DNA of 64,000 nucleotides, taken from Capnocytophaga felis. GTDB taxonomy: Bacteria > Bacteroidota > Bacteroidia > Flavobacteriales > Flavobacteriaceae. The stretch spans positions 496,001 to 560,000 of the forward strand of contig NZ_BLBC01000005.1 of the NCBI RefSeq assembly GCF_009684755.1, given 5' to 3'. The notes under the pieces were generated by a model. The model had not been told where the DNA came from. It was given only the letters and a program-made list of their open reading frames with translations, and did not search any database. The position numbers and the translations under genes are program-made. Below are positions 17,260 through 25,224 of this stretch, in pieces (positions within the stretch are counted from its first letter, which is position 1; the number at the start of each line of letters is the position of its first letter).

Positions 17260-18240
17260 TCAAATTTTTCGGTCAATAACGTAATTTACCATCAAGGTTA
17301 ATGCTGTTTTATACTCTGAATCAGGAAAAGTAGAAAGAATTTCCAATGCTTTATGCTGAAATTCACGCATCTTCTGCTCAGCATACGAAAGCCCTCCACT
17401 CTGTTTAACAAAATTGATAACTTCTTTTACGCGTTTCTTGTCCCTATTGTGATTTTTAACGGAATTGATAATCCATTTTTTCTCTTTCTCAGTACAATTA
17501 TTCAGTGTATAAATCAGCGGAAGAGTCATTTTTTGCTCCTTAATATCAATTCCGGTTGGCTTCCCGATGCTTTCTTCCGTATAGTCGAACAAATCATCTT
17601 TTATCTGAAAAGCCATCCCGATATATTCCCCAAAAAGACGCATTTTTTCAATAATCTCCTCGGCATCGGGGACTACCGAGCAAGCTCCCATAGCACAACA
17701 AGCAGCAATGAGCGTAGCTGTTTTCTGACGGATAATTTCATAATAAACCGCTTCAACAATATCCAATCGTCGGGCTTTTTCGATTTGAAGAAGCTCTCCT
17801 TCGCTCATTTCACGCACCGCCACCGAAATAATCCGCAGCAAATCAAAATCCGAATTATCAATGGAAAGCAACAATCCTTTGGAAAGCAGATAATCTCCCA
17901 CCAAAACAGCTATTTTGTTCTTCCACAAGGCATTTATTGAAAAAAAACCGCGACGTTTGTTACTGTCATCAACCACATCATCGTGAACCAAAGTTGCCGT
18001 ATGGATAAGTTCAATAACGGAAGCTCCTCGATAAGTACGTTCCTCTACCCTGCCACCTGAAACCATTTTCGCGACCAGAAACACGAACATCGGACGCATT
18101 TGCTTGCCTTTTCGGTTTACAATATAGTACGTAATGCGGTTGAGCAACGCCACCTTGGACGACATCGAATCTCGGAACTTCTGTTCAAAAAGCTCCATTT
18201 CATCACGAATGGGTTCCTTGATTTGTGAAATTACTTTCAT
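17260..18240 (-). CDS. Polyprenyl (all-trans) diphosphate synthase
   Basis: 326 residues with both Asp-rich motifs: LVHDDVVDDSNKRRG (first, near residue 95) and FQIKDDLFDY (second, near residue 220), plus GKQMRPMFV. It chain-elongates isoprenoid diphosphates with isopentenyl diphosphate; in this phylum such a protein usually makes the menaquinone side chain (octaprenyl type). Product length cannot be read with certainty. It is six bases downstream of the YhcH/YiaL gene and probably co-transcribed. Confidence 0.9.
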   Translation of the reverse strand: MKVISQIKEPIRDEMELFEQKFRDSMSSKVALLNRITYYIVNRKGKQMRPMFVFLVAKMVSGGRVEERTYRGASVIELIHTATLVHDDVVDDSNKRRGFFSINALWKNKIAVLVGDYLLSKGLLLSIDNSDFDLLRIISVAVREMSEGELLQIEKARRLDIVEAVYYEIIRQKTATLIAACCAMGACSVVPDAEEIIEKMRLFGEYIGMAFQIKDDLFDYTEESIGKPTGIDIKEQKMTLPLIYTLNNCTEKEKKWIINSVKNHNRDKKRVKEVINFVKQSGGLSYAEQKMREFQHKALEILSTFPDSEYKTALTLMVNYVIDRKI

Positions 18241-18246
18241 AACGTT

Positions 18247-18714
18247 CTATCCCTTAAAAACAGACTCATCCACCTTGATTTTCACCACCAACTTACGTAT
18301 TTTTCCCTCACCGATAATCGGGGCGTGTGCATCTTCCGGAAAAACAATCGCAAATTCATTGGGATGTAGTGTAACGTAACTCGTTGGCACATCGTCATAA
18401 AGCCCGAAATCATTCTCCGCATCAAAAGGTTTCTTTTCTTGCTTGCAATCGGACAGATTTTTCCAACCAATGGTTTCTTGACCTTCAAGAAGAATATGAA
18501 TGTCCAAGTATTTTTGATGATACTCAAGTACCTGATTTTCTTTTGTTAAGCATTCAGGTTCTGAATTAATTATAAATACATCTTCACCGTCAATTTCTAT
18601 TTTTCCCAGTTCGGCATTTAGTAAATTATGACTTTTTACATACTCGAAAACTTTCGGGAAGGCAGGATGCAAACCCTCATAACGACCACTTTGACTTAAA
18701 TCGGATAGAATCAT
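18247..18714 (-). CDS. YhcH/YjgK/YiaL family protein (DUF386)
   Basis: 155 residues. Motifs LEYHQKYLDIHILLEGQETI and FAIVFPEDAHAPIIGEGKIR are those of the YhcH/YjgK/YiaL cupin-like family, with the His/Glu residues that bind a metal. Members have been linked to sugar acid or sialic acid catabolism and to the beta-galactosidase beta-subunit (EbgC). Start MILSDLSQSGRYEGLHP is usual for the family. No sugar genes adjoin it; it leads a two-gene unit with the polyprenyl synthase. Confidence 0.88.
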   Translation of the reverse strand: MILSDLSQSGRYEGLHPAFPKVFEYVKSHNLLNAELGKIEIDGEDVFIINSEPECLTKENQVLEYHQKYLDIHILLEGQETIGWKNLSDCKQEKKPFDAENDFGLYDDVPTSYVTLHPNEFAIVFPEDAHAPIIGEGKIRKLVVKIKVDESVFKG

Positions 18715-18739
18715 TGTTTCTTTTATTTTTAGTGCTATG

Positions 18740-18771
18740 CAAATATATTGAAAAAATCAACTAAAACGCAA
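18740..18771 (-). promoter_or_regulatory. Promoter of the yhcH-like/polyprenyl synthase unit
   Basis: Minus strand: TATATTTG at 18740-18747, TTG at 18769-18771 (21-base spacer). A second TATATTTG at 18769-18776 overlaps that TTG. Confidence 0.55.
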
Positions 18772-18874
18772 ATATATATCCAAGTTTATTGATTTTGACT
18801 TTATTGCGACATTTTTTCCACACTTAAACATCGAAACTATTTTACATTAATTCTAAATTTACATTTAAGAATAA

Positions 18875-18915
18875 AATTTTTAATTTTTAATTTTTAATTT
18901 TTAATTTTTAATTTT
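18875..18915. repeat. Heptamer tandem repeat (AATTTTT)5 next to a -7 box
   Basis: Five exact copies of AATTTTT at 18875-18909 are followed by a sixth that ends in G instead of T and so becomes part of the -7 element of the 18989 gene. Short tandem repeats at promoters can change length by slippage. Confidence 0.85.
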
Positions 18916-18916
18916 G
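18909..18916 (+). promoter_or_regulatory. -7 box of the outer-membrane barrel gene
   Basis: TAATTTTG fits TAnnTTTG exactly and is formed by the last, altered heptamer. There is no TTG in the 35 bases upstream because that stretch is the repeat tract. The ATG is 72 bases downstream. Confidence 0.5.
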
Positions 18917-18988
18917 TACAAAATTTGAATCATTTTTATTCATTTTTCGCAATACTACAACTTCAAAACAATCAAAATACTTTAAAAG

Positions 18989-21397
18989 ATGAAAAAAATC
19001 ATCCAACTTTTGTTCTTTTTAATTTCCGGCAACGTTTTTTCACAAAATTCTTACACTATTTCAGGGCGTGTGATTGATGAATACAACGAAGCAGTGCCTT
19101 ATGCAATTGTTTCGGCGTTATCGTATGACAAATCTGTGATGATTTCACAAACAAGCACCGATTCGGAGGGAAATTTCACCCTGAAAGGAAATGCTGAAAC
19201 CATAAAATTAATAGTTTTTGCCACCGGATTTGAAACCTACGAGGAAAAAACACCTCTAAAATGGGATAAAAACATCTCGCTGAGCGTCATAAAGCTAAAA
19301 CCTTTGATTACTGAATTAAGTGGCGTGGTTGTGTCGGCAGACAGAAAGAAACCTGCCATTAAGTTGGAGGAAGGCAAAATCATTTTTTCGCCCAAAGAAA
19401 GCAGTATAACCTCAGGAGGAAACGCTCTTGAAGCCTTGCGAAAAACACCCGGCGTATTGATAGACAATTCTTACGCAATTTCAATTCTCGGGAAGAAAGG
19501 AGCAATGGTTTTTATCAATGGGAAATCTACATATATGCAATCGGAGGACTTGGCAAACTTCCTTAAATCCGTTTCGGTATCACAAATTAAAAACATTGAG
19601 GTTATGCTAAATCCGTCCGCACAATATGATGCCGAAGGAGGAGCCGGAATAATCAACATCGTGCTTTCCAAACACAACATTGAAGGTACGTACATTTCCG
19701 CAGGTAGTGGCATATCTTATTGGAATCATCTGCGAAATGCAACGGACGTTTCTCTGCAACACAATACCGAGAAACTAAACATAAACGCCTCATATAGCCA
19801 CCATTTTGGGTATATAAATTATGATTACGGCTCGGAAAGAAAGTTAGATGATAAGTGGTACATCAGTTCGTCGGCAGATACAGACCGACGCAGTTCCGTT
19901 TCAGGTAATTTCGGGCTGGATTATCTTCTGAATAAGAAAAATACAATCGGGATGAACCTTTCCGTAAACTCACATTTCGGTAAAGGAGGCATCGACACAC
20001 AAAATGATATCTTCGATAAGAATTTCAACTATGAAAAGACCCTTTACGGGCAAAGCAATTACTTCAAACAAAGAAATGCACGCTATGCGTTGAGTACTTT
20101 TTACGCCTTTGAACCTTCGGAGAATGAAAAATACAATCTTGATATTGATTATGTGTTTTTCGACGGCTTATCAGGAGTAAACCAACCGAATTGGCACAAA
20201 GATTTGGGAGGAAATCGTATCGCTAATGATGTATTTTTGGCTGACAGCAACCGAAAAGTACATATTTTTGCCATCGCCTTTCATCAAAAATTCCCGTTAT
20301 GGAAAGGAAATTGGTTGTCCGGAATTAAATTCTCACAAGTTTCTTCCAACAACATATCCGATTTTTTCACCGTATTACCATCGGGCAACCTGCTGAATGT
20401 AAATCGTTCCAATACTTTCGATTATAAAGAACGTTTACTTGCCGGATATTTGCAATACGCTATCCGGATAAACGAAAAGCTTTCCGCAGAAGTAGGAATC
20501 CGTAGTGAATATACTTTTTCTCTCGGGAAATTATTCCCACGCCAAGGAAGCAATCAAAAATATCAAGAAAACAAACGAAATTACATTAACTTCTTCCCTT
20601 CCGCGAGCCTCACGTATCAAAAAGATGAAAAAATAGCATACAGTTTGAATTACAGCAGCCGAATTGCCCGTCCTGCATATCAGGATTTGAGTCCCTTTAT
20701 TTTGGCTCTCGACGGACTTTCGGACTGGGTGGGAAATCCGTTTTTGGAACCCCAAAAAACATATAAAATCAGCGGTTCCGGAACTTGGGGGAATACTACT
20801 GCAATACTTTCTTACGCCTATACAAATGATTTCAGCGGACAAATTACCGAGAAACAGCCAAATGAACGTGTGATAATGATTCCGCGTAACATTGGATACC
20901 AAAATCATTTCTCGGCAAGCATTCTGCAAGAAATCCGATGGTCTTCGTGGTACAAAATGCACATAAATCCTTCCTTATTCTATGTCCGAAATTCATTTCA
21001 GATAGAAAATTATGCCTCTTTCAGTCCCAGCAAATGGACTTTCTCCTGCAACTCACAACATCAGTTTCAACTTCCTTGGAAACTTACCGGCGAAATCAAT
21101 GCTGACTATACCACAAAACAAATCGCCAATGTTAATGAAATTTCTAAACCTTCGGGAGGTATTGACATTGGATTACAACGCAGTTTTTGGGAGAATCAAC
21201 TTAGTGTAGCCTTTTCTTTCACTGACATTTTCCATACACGTCGTTGGGATTCAGAAAGTCACTTGCCCAATTTGGATAATTACATCTGGGGATATGCCGA
21301 ATCGCGTCAAGTTAAGTTCTATGTAACTTACAAACTTGGAAAACAAAGCTCTAAAACCGCTCACCAAAGTGATTTGGAGGAAGCTGACAGGCTATAA
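18989..21397 (+). CDS. TonB-dependent receptor-like outer-membrane barrel protein
   Basis: 802 residues. Signal peptide MKKIIQLLFFLISGNVFSQ; carboxypeptidase-regulatory-like domain (about 22-110, YTISGRVIDEYNEAVPYAIV); plug domain (about 115-235, with PGVLIDNSYAISILGKKGAM and DAEGGAGIINIVL); then a long barrel of the outer_membrane_beta-barrel 'family 3' type. No SusD partner is adjacent, so the substrate is unknown; siderophores, peptides or other small ligands are possible. Expression may vary through the heptamer tract in its promoter. Confidence 0.82.
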   Translation: MKKIIQLLFFLISGNVFSQNSYTISGRVIDEYNEAVPYAIVSALSYDKSVMISQTSTDSEGNFTLKGNAETIKLIVFATGFETYEEKTPLKWDKNISLSVIKLKPLITELSGVVVSADRKKPAIKLEEGKIIFSPKESSITSGGNALEALRKTPGVLIDNSYAISILGKKGAMVFINGKSTYMQSEDLANFLKSVSVSQIKNIEVMLNPSAQYDAEGGAGIINIVLSKHNIEGTYISAGSGISYWNHLRNATDVSLQHNTEKLNINASYSHHFGYINYDYGSERKLDDKWYISSSADTDRRSSVSGNFGLDYLLNKKNTIGMNLSVNSHFGKGGIDTQNDIFDKNFNYEKTLYGQSNYFKQRNARYALSTFYAFEPSENEKYNLDIDYVFFDGLSGVNQPNWHKDLGGNRIANDVFLADSNRKVHIFAIAFHQKFPLWKGNWLSGIKFSQVSSNNISDFFTVLPSGNLLNVNRSNTFDYKERLLAGYLQYAIRINEKLSAEVGIRSEYTFSLGKLFPRQGSNQKYQENKRNYINFFPSASLTYQKDEKIAYSLNYSSRIARPAYQDLSPFILALDGLSDWVGNPFLEPQKTYKISGSGTWGNTTAILSYAYTNDFSGQITEKQPNERVIMIPRNIGYQNHFSASILQEIRWSSWYKMHINPSLFYVRNSFQIENYASFSPSKWTFSCNSQHQFQLPWKLTGEINADYTTKQIANVNEISKPSGGIDIGLQRSFWENQLSVAFSFTDIFHTRRWDSESHLPNLDNYIWGYAESRQVKFYVTYKLGKQSSKTAHQSDLEEADRL

Positions 21398-21455
21398 AGA
21401 GTCTATTTATTTTAAAAATACCTATCGTAGTAATATTTCAGATAAAAATAAAATT

Positions 21456-21485
21456 AATACTCCTCATCGGAGGAGTATTTTTATT
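21456..21485 (+). terminator. Terminator whose 3' arm begins the minisatellite
   Basis: Perfect 10-bp stem AATACTCCTC / GAGGAGTATT with loop ATCG, then T-run. The right arm is the first unit of the 42-bp repeat tract that follows. Confidence 0.85.
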
Positions 21486-21840
21486 TGAAGTAAAATAGAA
21501 ACAACCCGTCGGAGATGTATTTTTACATAAAACCAAATGGAAATAATCTTTCGGAGTGGTATTTTTATAAGAAACCAAATGAAAACAACCTTGCGGAGTG
21601 GTATTTTTATGAGAAACAAAATGGAAACAACCTTGCGTAGTTGTATTTTTGTAAGAAACCAAATGAAAACAACCTTGCGGAGTAGTATTTTTATGAGAAA
21701 CAAAATGAAAACAACCTTGCGTAGTGGTATTTTTATGATAAACAAAATGAAAACAACGTTGCGGAGTAGTATTTTTATGAGAAACAAAATGAAAACAACC
21801 TTGCGTAGTGGTATTTTCATAAAAATATTTTCATAAGAAA
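21468..21840. repeat. 42-bp minisatellite, nine units
   Basis: Units start (at CGGAG or CGTAG) at 21468, 21510, 21552, 21594, 21636, 21678, 21720, 21762 and 21804, an exact 42-base period. The core reads CGGAGTAGTATTTTTATGAG then AAACAAAATGAAAACAACCTTG. From 21594 on, units alternate CGGAG and CGTAG, giving an 84-base higher-order repeat. Since 42 is a multiple of three, open frames cross the tract on both strands (14-residue periods); I regard these as by-products. This fills the gap between the barrel gene and the 21905 gene. Confidence 0.92.
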
Positions 21841-21876
21841 AGGATAATGTTTTTATTCTATGTATTTTTAAATGAA

Positions 21877-21884
21877 TATATTTG
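21877..21884 (+). promoter_or_regulatory. -7 box of the 21905 gene
   Basis: TATATTTG followed by CA, 20 bases before the ATG at 21905. It overlaps an in-frame upstream ATG at 21872, which argues for the later start. No clear TTG partner. Confidence 0.5.
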
Positions 21885-21904
21885 CAGAAAAGTTGTCCGA
21901 AATG

Positions 21905-22549
21905 GCAAAGAGAAAAACAAAGACACAAAAAAGCATTCCGGTAATAGAGCAATTTGACAAACCGTTAGAATATTTCAGCATTTTTCAGTATCTGGTTTTT
22001 GCAGGGACGTACTTGTACTTCTGGCTTTTCGCCGATATTTCCGATGCGTACAAAGTATATAGCTTGGCTATGCTTATCATATTTGAATTTATTATGGTGC
22101 ATTCGGGAATTTTTATGGCTATAATTCCTGCCAAGTATTCTTTACTGATTTTCTTTCCCTTTTATGGAATTTTTGCATTAGTTTTTAATCTTTCTTTGAA
22201 TTTGGGAGATAATCAGATACTGATTTTGTACTTAGTGACCGTCTTTCACAGAATGCGATTTGCTTTTTTCAATACAGATAAGGACATCAAAAACAGATTG
22301 ATACTATTTTCTGTGCTTGGTGCTTTGGCTTACTTTATTTTGACGTTTTTTAGTCTCATTTTTTCTCCCATTTTACCTTATTTTTCCTTAGATGAGTTCT
22401 TTTTCAACTCCGATGCATATCAAAACGTGAAAAAAATGAAGGGAGCTTTCGTCGATACACCTCACGAAGCTATTATTTTCGGGTTTTTGTACTATTTGGC
22501 ACTTGCTTTCATTAATTTTAGGCTCCTCAGAATGGCAAAAGGAAAATAA
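21905..22549 (+). CDS. Integral membrane protein of unknown function
   Basis: About 214 residues beginning MAKRKTKTQKSIPVIEQFDK; an ATG 33 bases upstream is less likely because a -7 box overlaps it. Five to six membrane helices are visible (for example YLVFAGTYLYFWLF, MLIIFEFIMVHSGIFMAI, FPFYGIFALVFNLSLN, LFSVLGALAYFILTFFSLIF and a last one near IIFGFLYYLALAFINF). I recognise no transport or enzyme motif. Single-gene unit. Confidence 0.7.
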   Translation, partial: AKRKTKTQKSIPVIEQFDKPLEYFSIFQYLVFAGTYLYFWLFADISDAYKVYSLAMLIIFEFIMVHSGIFMAIIPAKYSLLIFFPFYGIFALVFNLSLNLGDNQILILYLVTVFHRMRFAFFNTDKDIKNRLILFSVLGALAYFILTFFSLIFSPILPYFSLDEFFFNSDAYQNVKKMKGAFVDTPHEAIIFGFLYYLALAFINFRLLRMAKGK

Positions 22550-22693
22550 TTCAGGAAATCTTGTTTTCTTTTTAAGCTGAATTGATTTTGTTTATCCCAT
22601 AAAAGATTACTTTTTATCATCTTTTCATTTGATTTATTACCAAAAAAGAAGTAAAAAAGCTACTCTTGAAATTATTTCTACATTTCAAATTAC

Positions 22694-22701
22694 TATATTT
22701 G
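22694..22701 (+). promoter_or_regulatory. -7 box of the TPR/LuxR gene
   Basis: TATATTTG 21 bases upstream of the ATG. The nearest TTG (22666-22668) is 25 bases away, longer than usual. Confidence 0.5.
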
Positions 22702-22722
22702 CCATTACAAATTTAAAAAGAA

Positions 22723-24624
22723 ATGAAAAAGAGACTCCGAATAGCTGTTTTATATAAAGTTATCGCATTATTGATACTTTTTTTGGCTGAACCTATTTAC
22801 GGACAAGATTTCTCGAAAGAAATTGAGAGTTATCTGGAAGATAGTGAAACATTCCGAGGAGAAGGAAAGCTAAAAGAAGTTTACAATGCCCTTAAAAAAG
22901 CCGAATCAAAGGCTAAAAACAAACATAGAGATTATTTACCGCAGGTTTACTCGGAATATGTGAAGTATTTTTTCGCCATAAAGAACTCCAATTCGGCTAA
23001 AGAATATATGCAGAAAGCCAGAAATGAAGCTGAAAAGTCTAATTCCGCTCAAGCACTCGCCTTCGGATATTACACTAAGGCTTATTACTATAACTATCTT
23101 GACATACGCAACCTCGCCGTTGAAAACTGTCAGTTGGCTTTAACCATCGCAGAAGAAAATAAGATTGAATCACTTAAACCAAGGCTCTATTACATTCTCT
23201 ATGGGGCTTATTCAAGTGTGGAAGATGCTTCTCTTGCCCGAAAATATGCTCAAAAGACTATCGAAACCGCCGATAAGGCTCATAATTACAATCTTCTTTC
23301 CAATGGTTATTCGGCAATGTCCACCGTTATGGGATATTTGTACAAAAAAGAACGAAATGAAGCCTTTAAAGACAGTATCCTGATTTATTTACAGAGGTCT
23401 GCGGAAGTTTACAAGCGATATCCGAATAAAGTAAGCTCAATCACGTACGGAATAACGAATATCAACATTGCGGATTTCTATTTCCAAAGCGGAAGCCTTT
23501 CTGACACAAATACTTTAGACAGCATCCGGAAGTACACCACCATTGCCCTTGAAGTATCGCAAGGAAAAAGCAACACTGCTTCAATTCAAGCCAATGCAAA
23601 AGGACTTTTGGCGGAAATCGCTCTGCAACAAGGAAATACCTCTGAAGCCGAAAAACTTCTGACAGAAGCCTTTGTTGAAATCAGCAAGCAACAACCCGTT
23701 ATCGATTATTACACGCTCATTGCTCTTGCCGAAGCCCTATCACAACTCTACGAAAAAAGCGGAAATCTTGAAAAAGCTCTTTACCTAAAAAACGAAAAAG
23801 AGAAATACAAAGCCAAGCTCCACGACCAAACCCAACAAGAACAGATACTTCGCCTCGAAGCCGAGTTTGAAAACCAACAAATAAAACAAGAAATAGAAAC
23901 CATATCACAATTAGCCGAAAGCAGAAAACAACTTAATTACCTCTACATAGGCATCTCTTTTTTAGCTTTGATTGCTCTTATCTTTGTCGTGAGAAATCAA
24001 CAAAACAAATCAAAACTACAAACCGAAAAACAACTCCGACTTGAAAAAGAAAAGGACGAAGCCGAAGCACGTGCTTTGCTCAAAGAAAAAGAACGAAGAT
24101 TGCTTTCTATCCAAAAATCGCAAATGGAACGGGAAATAAAAATGCAGTTAAGGCTTGAGAAAGAAGAACAAGCCCGCCTAAAAGCAGAACAAGAGCTCTT
24201 ACAACTCAAAAACGAACAAATGCAAAAAGAAGTTCTGGCAAATGCACTCCAAATCGACCGGAAAAACAAACTTTTAGAAGAAATAAAAGACAAAATCAAG
24301 CAGGAAGGAAACACTTTCAATATCGACCGCGTTTTGAAAAAAGAAAAATTCTTAGATGACACCATTGAGCAAACCGTCAAGGAATTTCAGGACATTCATC
24401 CTGATTTTTTTAATAAACTCAGTGAACTTTCAGCCAATAAACTCACGCCGCTTGACCTGAAATATTGTGCCTATATGTATCTGAAGCTTTCCACAAAGGA
24501 AATCGCCTCAGCCTTTAACGTGGAACCAAAAAGCATCCGAATGAGTAAGTATCGCATCAAACAAAAACTAAATTTGGAGAAAGAAGAAAATTTAGAAGAT
24601 TTTTTACAAAGCCTCACTGCGTAA
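22723..24624 (+). CDS. Membrane-anchored TPR sensor with LuxR-like C-terminal helix-turn-helix
   Basis: 633 residues. Signal/anchor (about 8-28), a periplasmic TPR solenoid (about 30-390, with units such as AQALAFGYYTKAYYYNYLDI and NLEKALYLKNEKEKYKAKLH), one membrane helix (about 405-424, YIGISFLALIALIFVV), a long charged coiled coil (430-535), and a C-terminal LuxR/GerE-like domain (575-633: LTPLDLKYCAYMYLKLSTKE, NVEPKSIRMSKYRIKQKLNL). This one-component architecture is widespread in Bacteroidota; the ligand is unknown. Convergent with a small lipoprotein gene. Confidence 0.85.
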   Translation: MKKRLRIAVLYKVIALLILFLAEPIYGQDFSKEIESYLEDSETFRGEGKLKEVYNALKKAESKAKNKHRDYLPQVYSEYVKYFFAIKNSNSAKEYMQKARNEAEKSNSAQALAFGYYTKAYYYNYLDIRNLAVENCQLALTIAEENKIESLKPRLYYILYGAYSSVEDASLARKYAQKTIETADKAHNYNLLSNGYSAMSTVMGYLYKKERNEAFKDSILIYLQRSAEVYKRYPNKVSSITYGITNINIADFYFQSGSLSDTNTLDSIRKYTTIALEVSQGKSNTASIQANAKGLLAEIALQQGNTSEAEKLLTEAFVEISKQQPVIDYYTLIALAEALSQLYEKSGNLEKALYLKNEKEKYKAKLHDQTQQEQILRLEAEFENQQIKQEIETISQLAESRKQLNYLYIGISFLALIALIFVVRNQQNKSKLQTEKQLRLEKEKDEAEARALLKEKERRLLSIQKSQMEREIKMQLRLEKEEQARLKAEQELLQLKNEQMQKEVLANALQIDRKNKLLEEIKDKIKQEGNTFNIDRVLKKEKFLDDTIEQTVKEFQDIHPDFFNKLSELSANKLTPLDLKYCAYMYLKLSTKEIASAFNVEPKSIRMSKYRIKQKLNLEKEENLEDFLQSLTA

Positions 24625-24664
24625 CAAAAAAAGAGATTATCTCAGAATATTGTAAGATAATCTC
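24625..24664 (-). terminator. Terminator of the small lipoprotein gene
   Basis: Perfect 10-bp stem GAGATTATCT (24633-24642) / AGATAATCTC (24655-24664); on the minus strand it is followed by a T-run (A7 at 24625-24631). Confidence 0.8.
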
Positions 24665-24688
24665 AACAAAACAGAAATTTACTTTTCC

Positions 24689-25021
24689 TTACTCGCTAAC
24701 GGTTGCAATCAAATATACACCTTTTGAAGTAGATTCTTTCACCACCTTATCTCCTTTTAGTAATTGCAATGTCAAAGTAGCGTTTTCATTTGTTCCTTCC
24801 GCTGTTACTGAAGCAGCAATAACATTTTTTACTGTGAAAGATTTTACCCAATCCTCTGCCAAAGGTTTATTAACTTCCTCTGTATTAGATTGCCCATCGC
24901 GAACAATTACAACGTTTAATAATTTAACTCCTTCTGATTTTAGAACTTTTACCGTATAAGTTCCGCCCGATTGACCATCATCACTTTTGCCACAAGCTAC
25001 AGCCATTATTACCATAGCCAA
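24689..25021 (-). CDS. Small lipoprotein, unknown function; start codon uncertain
   Basis: About 110 residues. The hydrophobic stretch LAMVIMAVAC then GKSDDGQSGG is a lipoprotein signal end with its Cys, followed by a small beta-rich domain (TYTVKVLKSEGVKLL, ATLTLQLLKGDKVVKE). There is no ATG giving a full signal peptide: the frame offers TTG at 25019-25021 or an ATG two codons later. In-frame sequence upstream reads KKIRKILFLL, a typical signal start, but ACA (25049-25051) stands where ATG would be expected. No family recognised. Confidence 0.6.
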   Translation of the reverse strand: MAMVIMAVACGKSDDGQSGGTYTVKVLKSEGVKLLNVVIVRDGQSNTEEVNKPLAEDWVKSFTVKNVIAASVTAEGTNENATLTLQLLKGDKVVKESTSKGVYLIATVSE

Positions 25022-25063
25022 TAAAAATAAAATTTTTCTTATCTTTTTTGTATTTTATTGAGG

Positions 25064-25071
25064 CAAATATA
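25064..25071 (-). promoter_or_regulatory. -7 box of the small lipoprotein gene
   Basis: TATATTTG on the minus strand. Transcription would start near 25058, leaving about 37 bases before the TTG at 25021 but only about 7 before the ACA at 25051. Confidence 0.5.
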
Positions 25072-25140
25072 CATTTTTTCCGGATATACAGACATCAACA
25101 ATGTAAAAAAGAATAGAAAAACATACAGAAAATATTCGTT

Positions 25141-25157
25141 GTAGACAGTTTGTAGAC
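25141..25157 (+). promoter_or_regulatory. GTAGAC direct-repeat operator, copy 1
   Basis: GTAGAC at 25141-25146 and 25152-25157, an 11-base period, starting 50 bases upstream of the -7 box of the SPFH gene. Matching sites occur at 48808 and 54885. Confidence 0.8.
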
Positions 25158-25167
25158 GCCTTTCTCT

Positions 25168-25198
25168 TTGACATAATTTGGGCTTCTGCCTATCTTTG
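25168..25198 (+). promoter_or_regulatory. Promoter of the SPFH gene
   Basis: TTG (25168-25170), 20-base spacer, TATCTTTG (25191-25198); ATG 26 bases downstream. Complete consensus promoter with the GTAGAC repeat just upstream. Confidence 0.8.
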
Positions 25199-25224
25199 CA
25201 AATGAATTAATAAATTATTTCATT

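Noticed and set aside
21468-21840. CRISPR array
   Set aside because: The units are contiguous with no unique spacers, and no cas gene is present.
21464-21952. Long open frames on both strands across the minisatellite
   Set aside because: The 42-bp period is a multiple of three, so any stop-free unit gives a long frame; there is no promoter, no leader and the amino-acid pattern is merely repeated.
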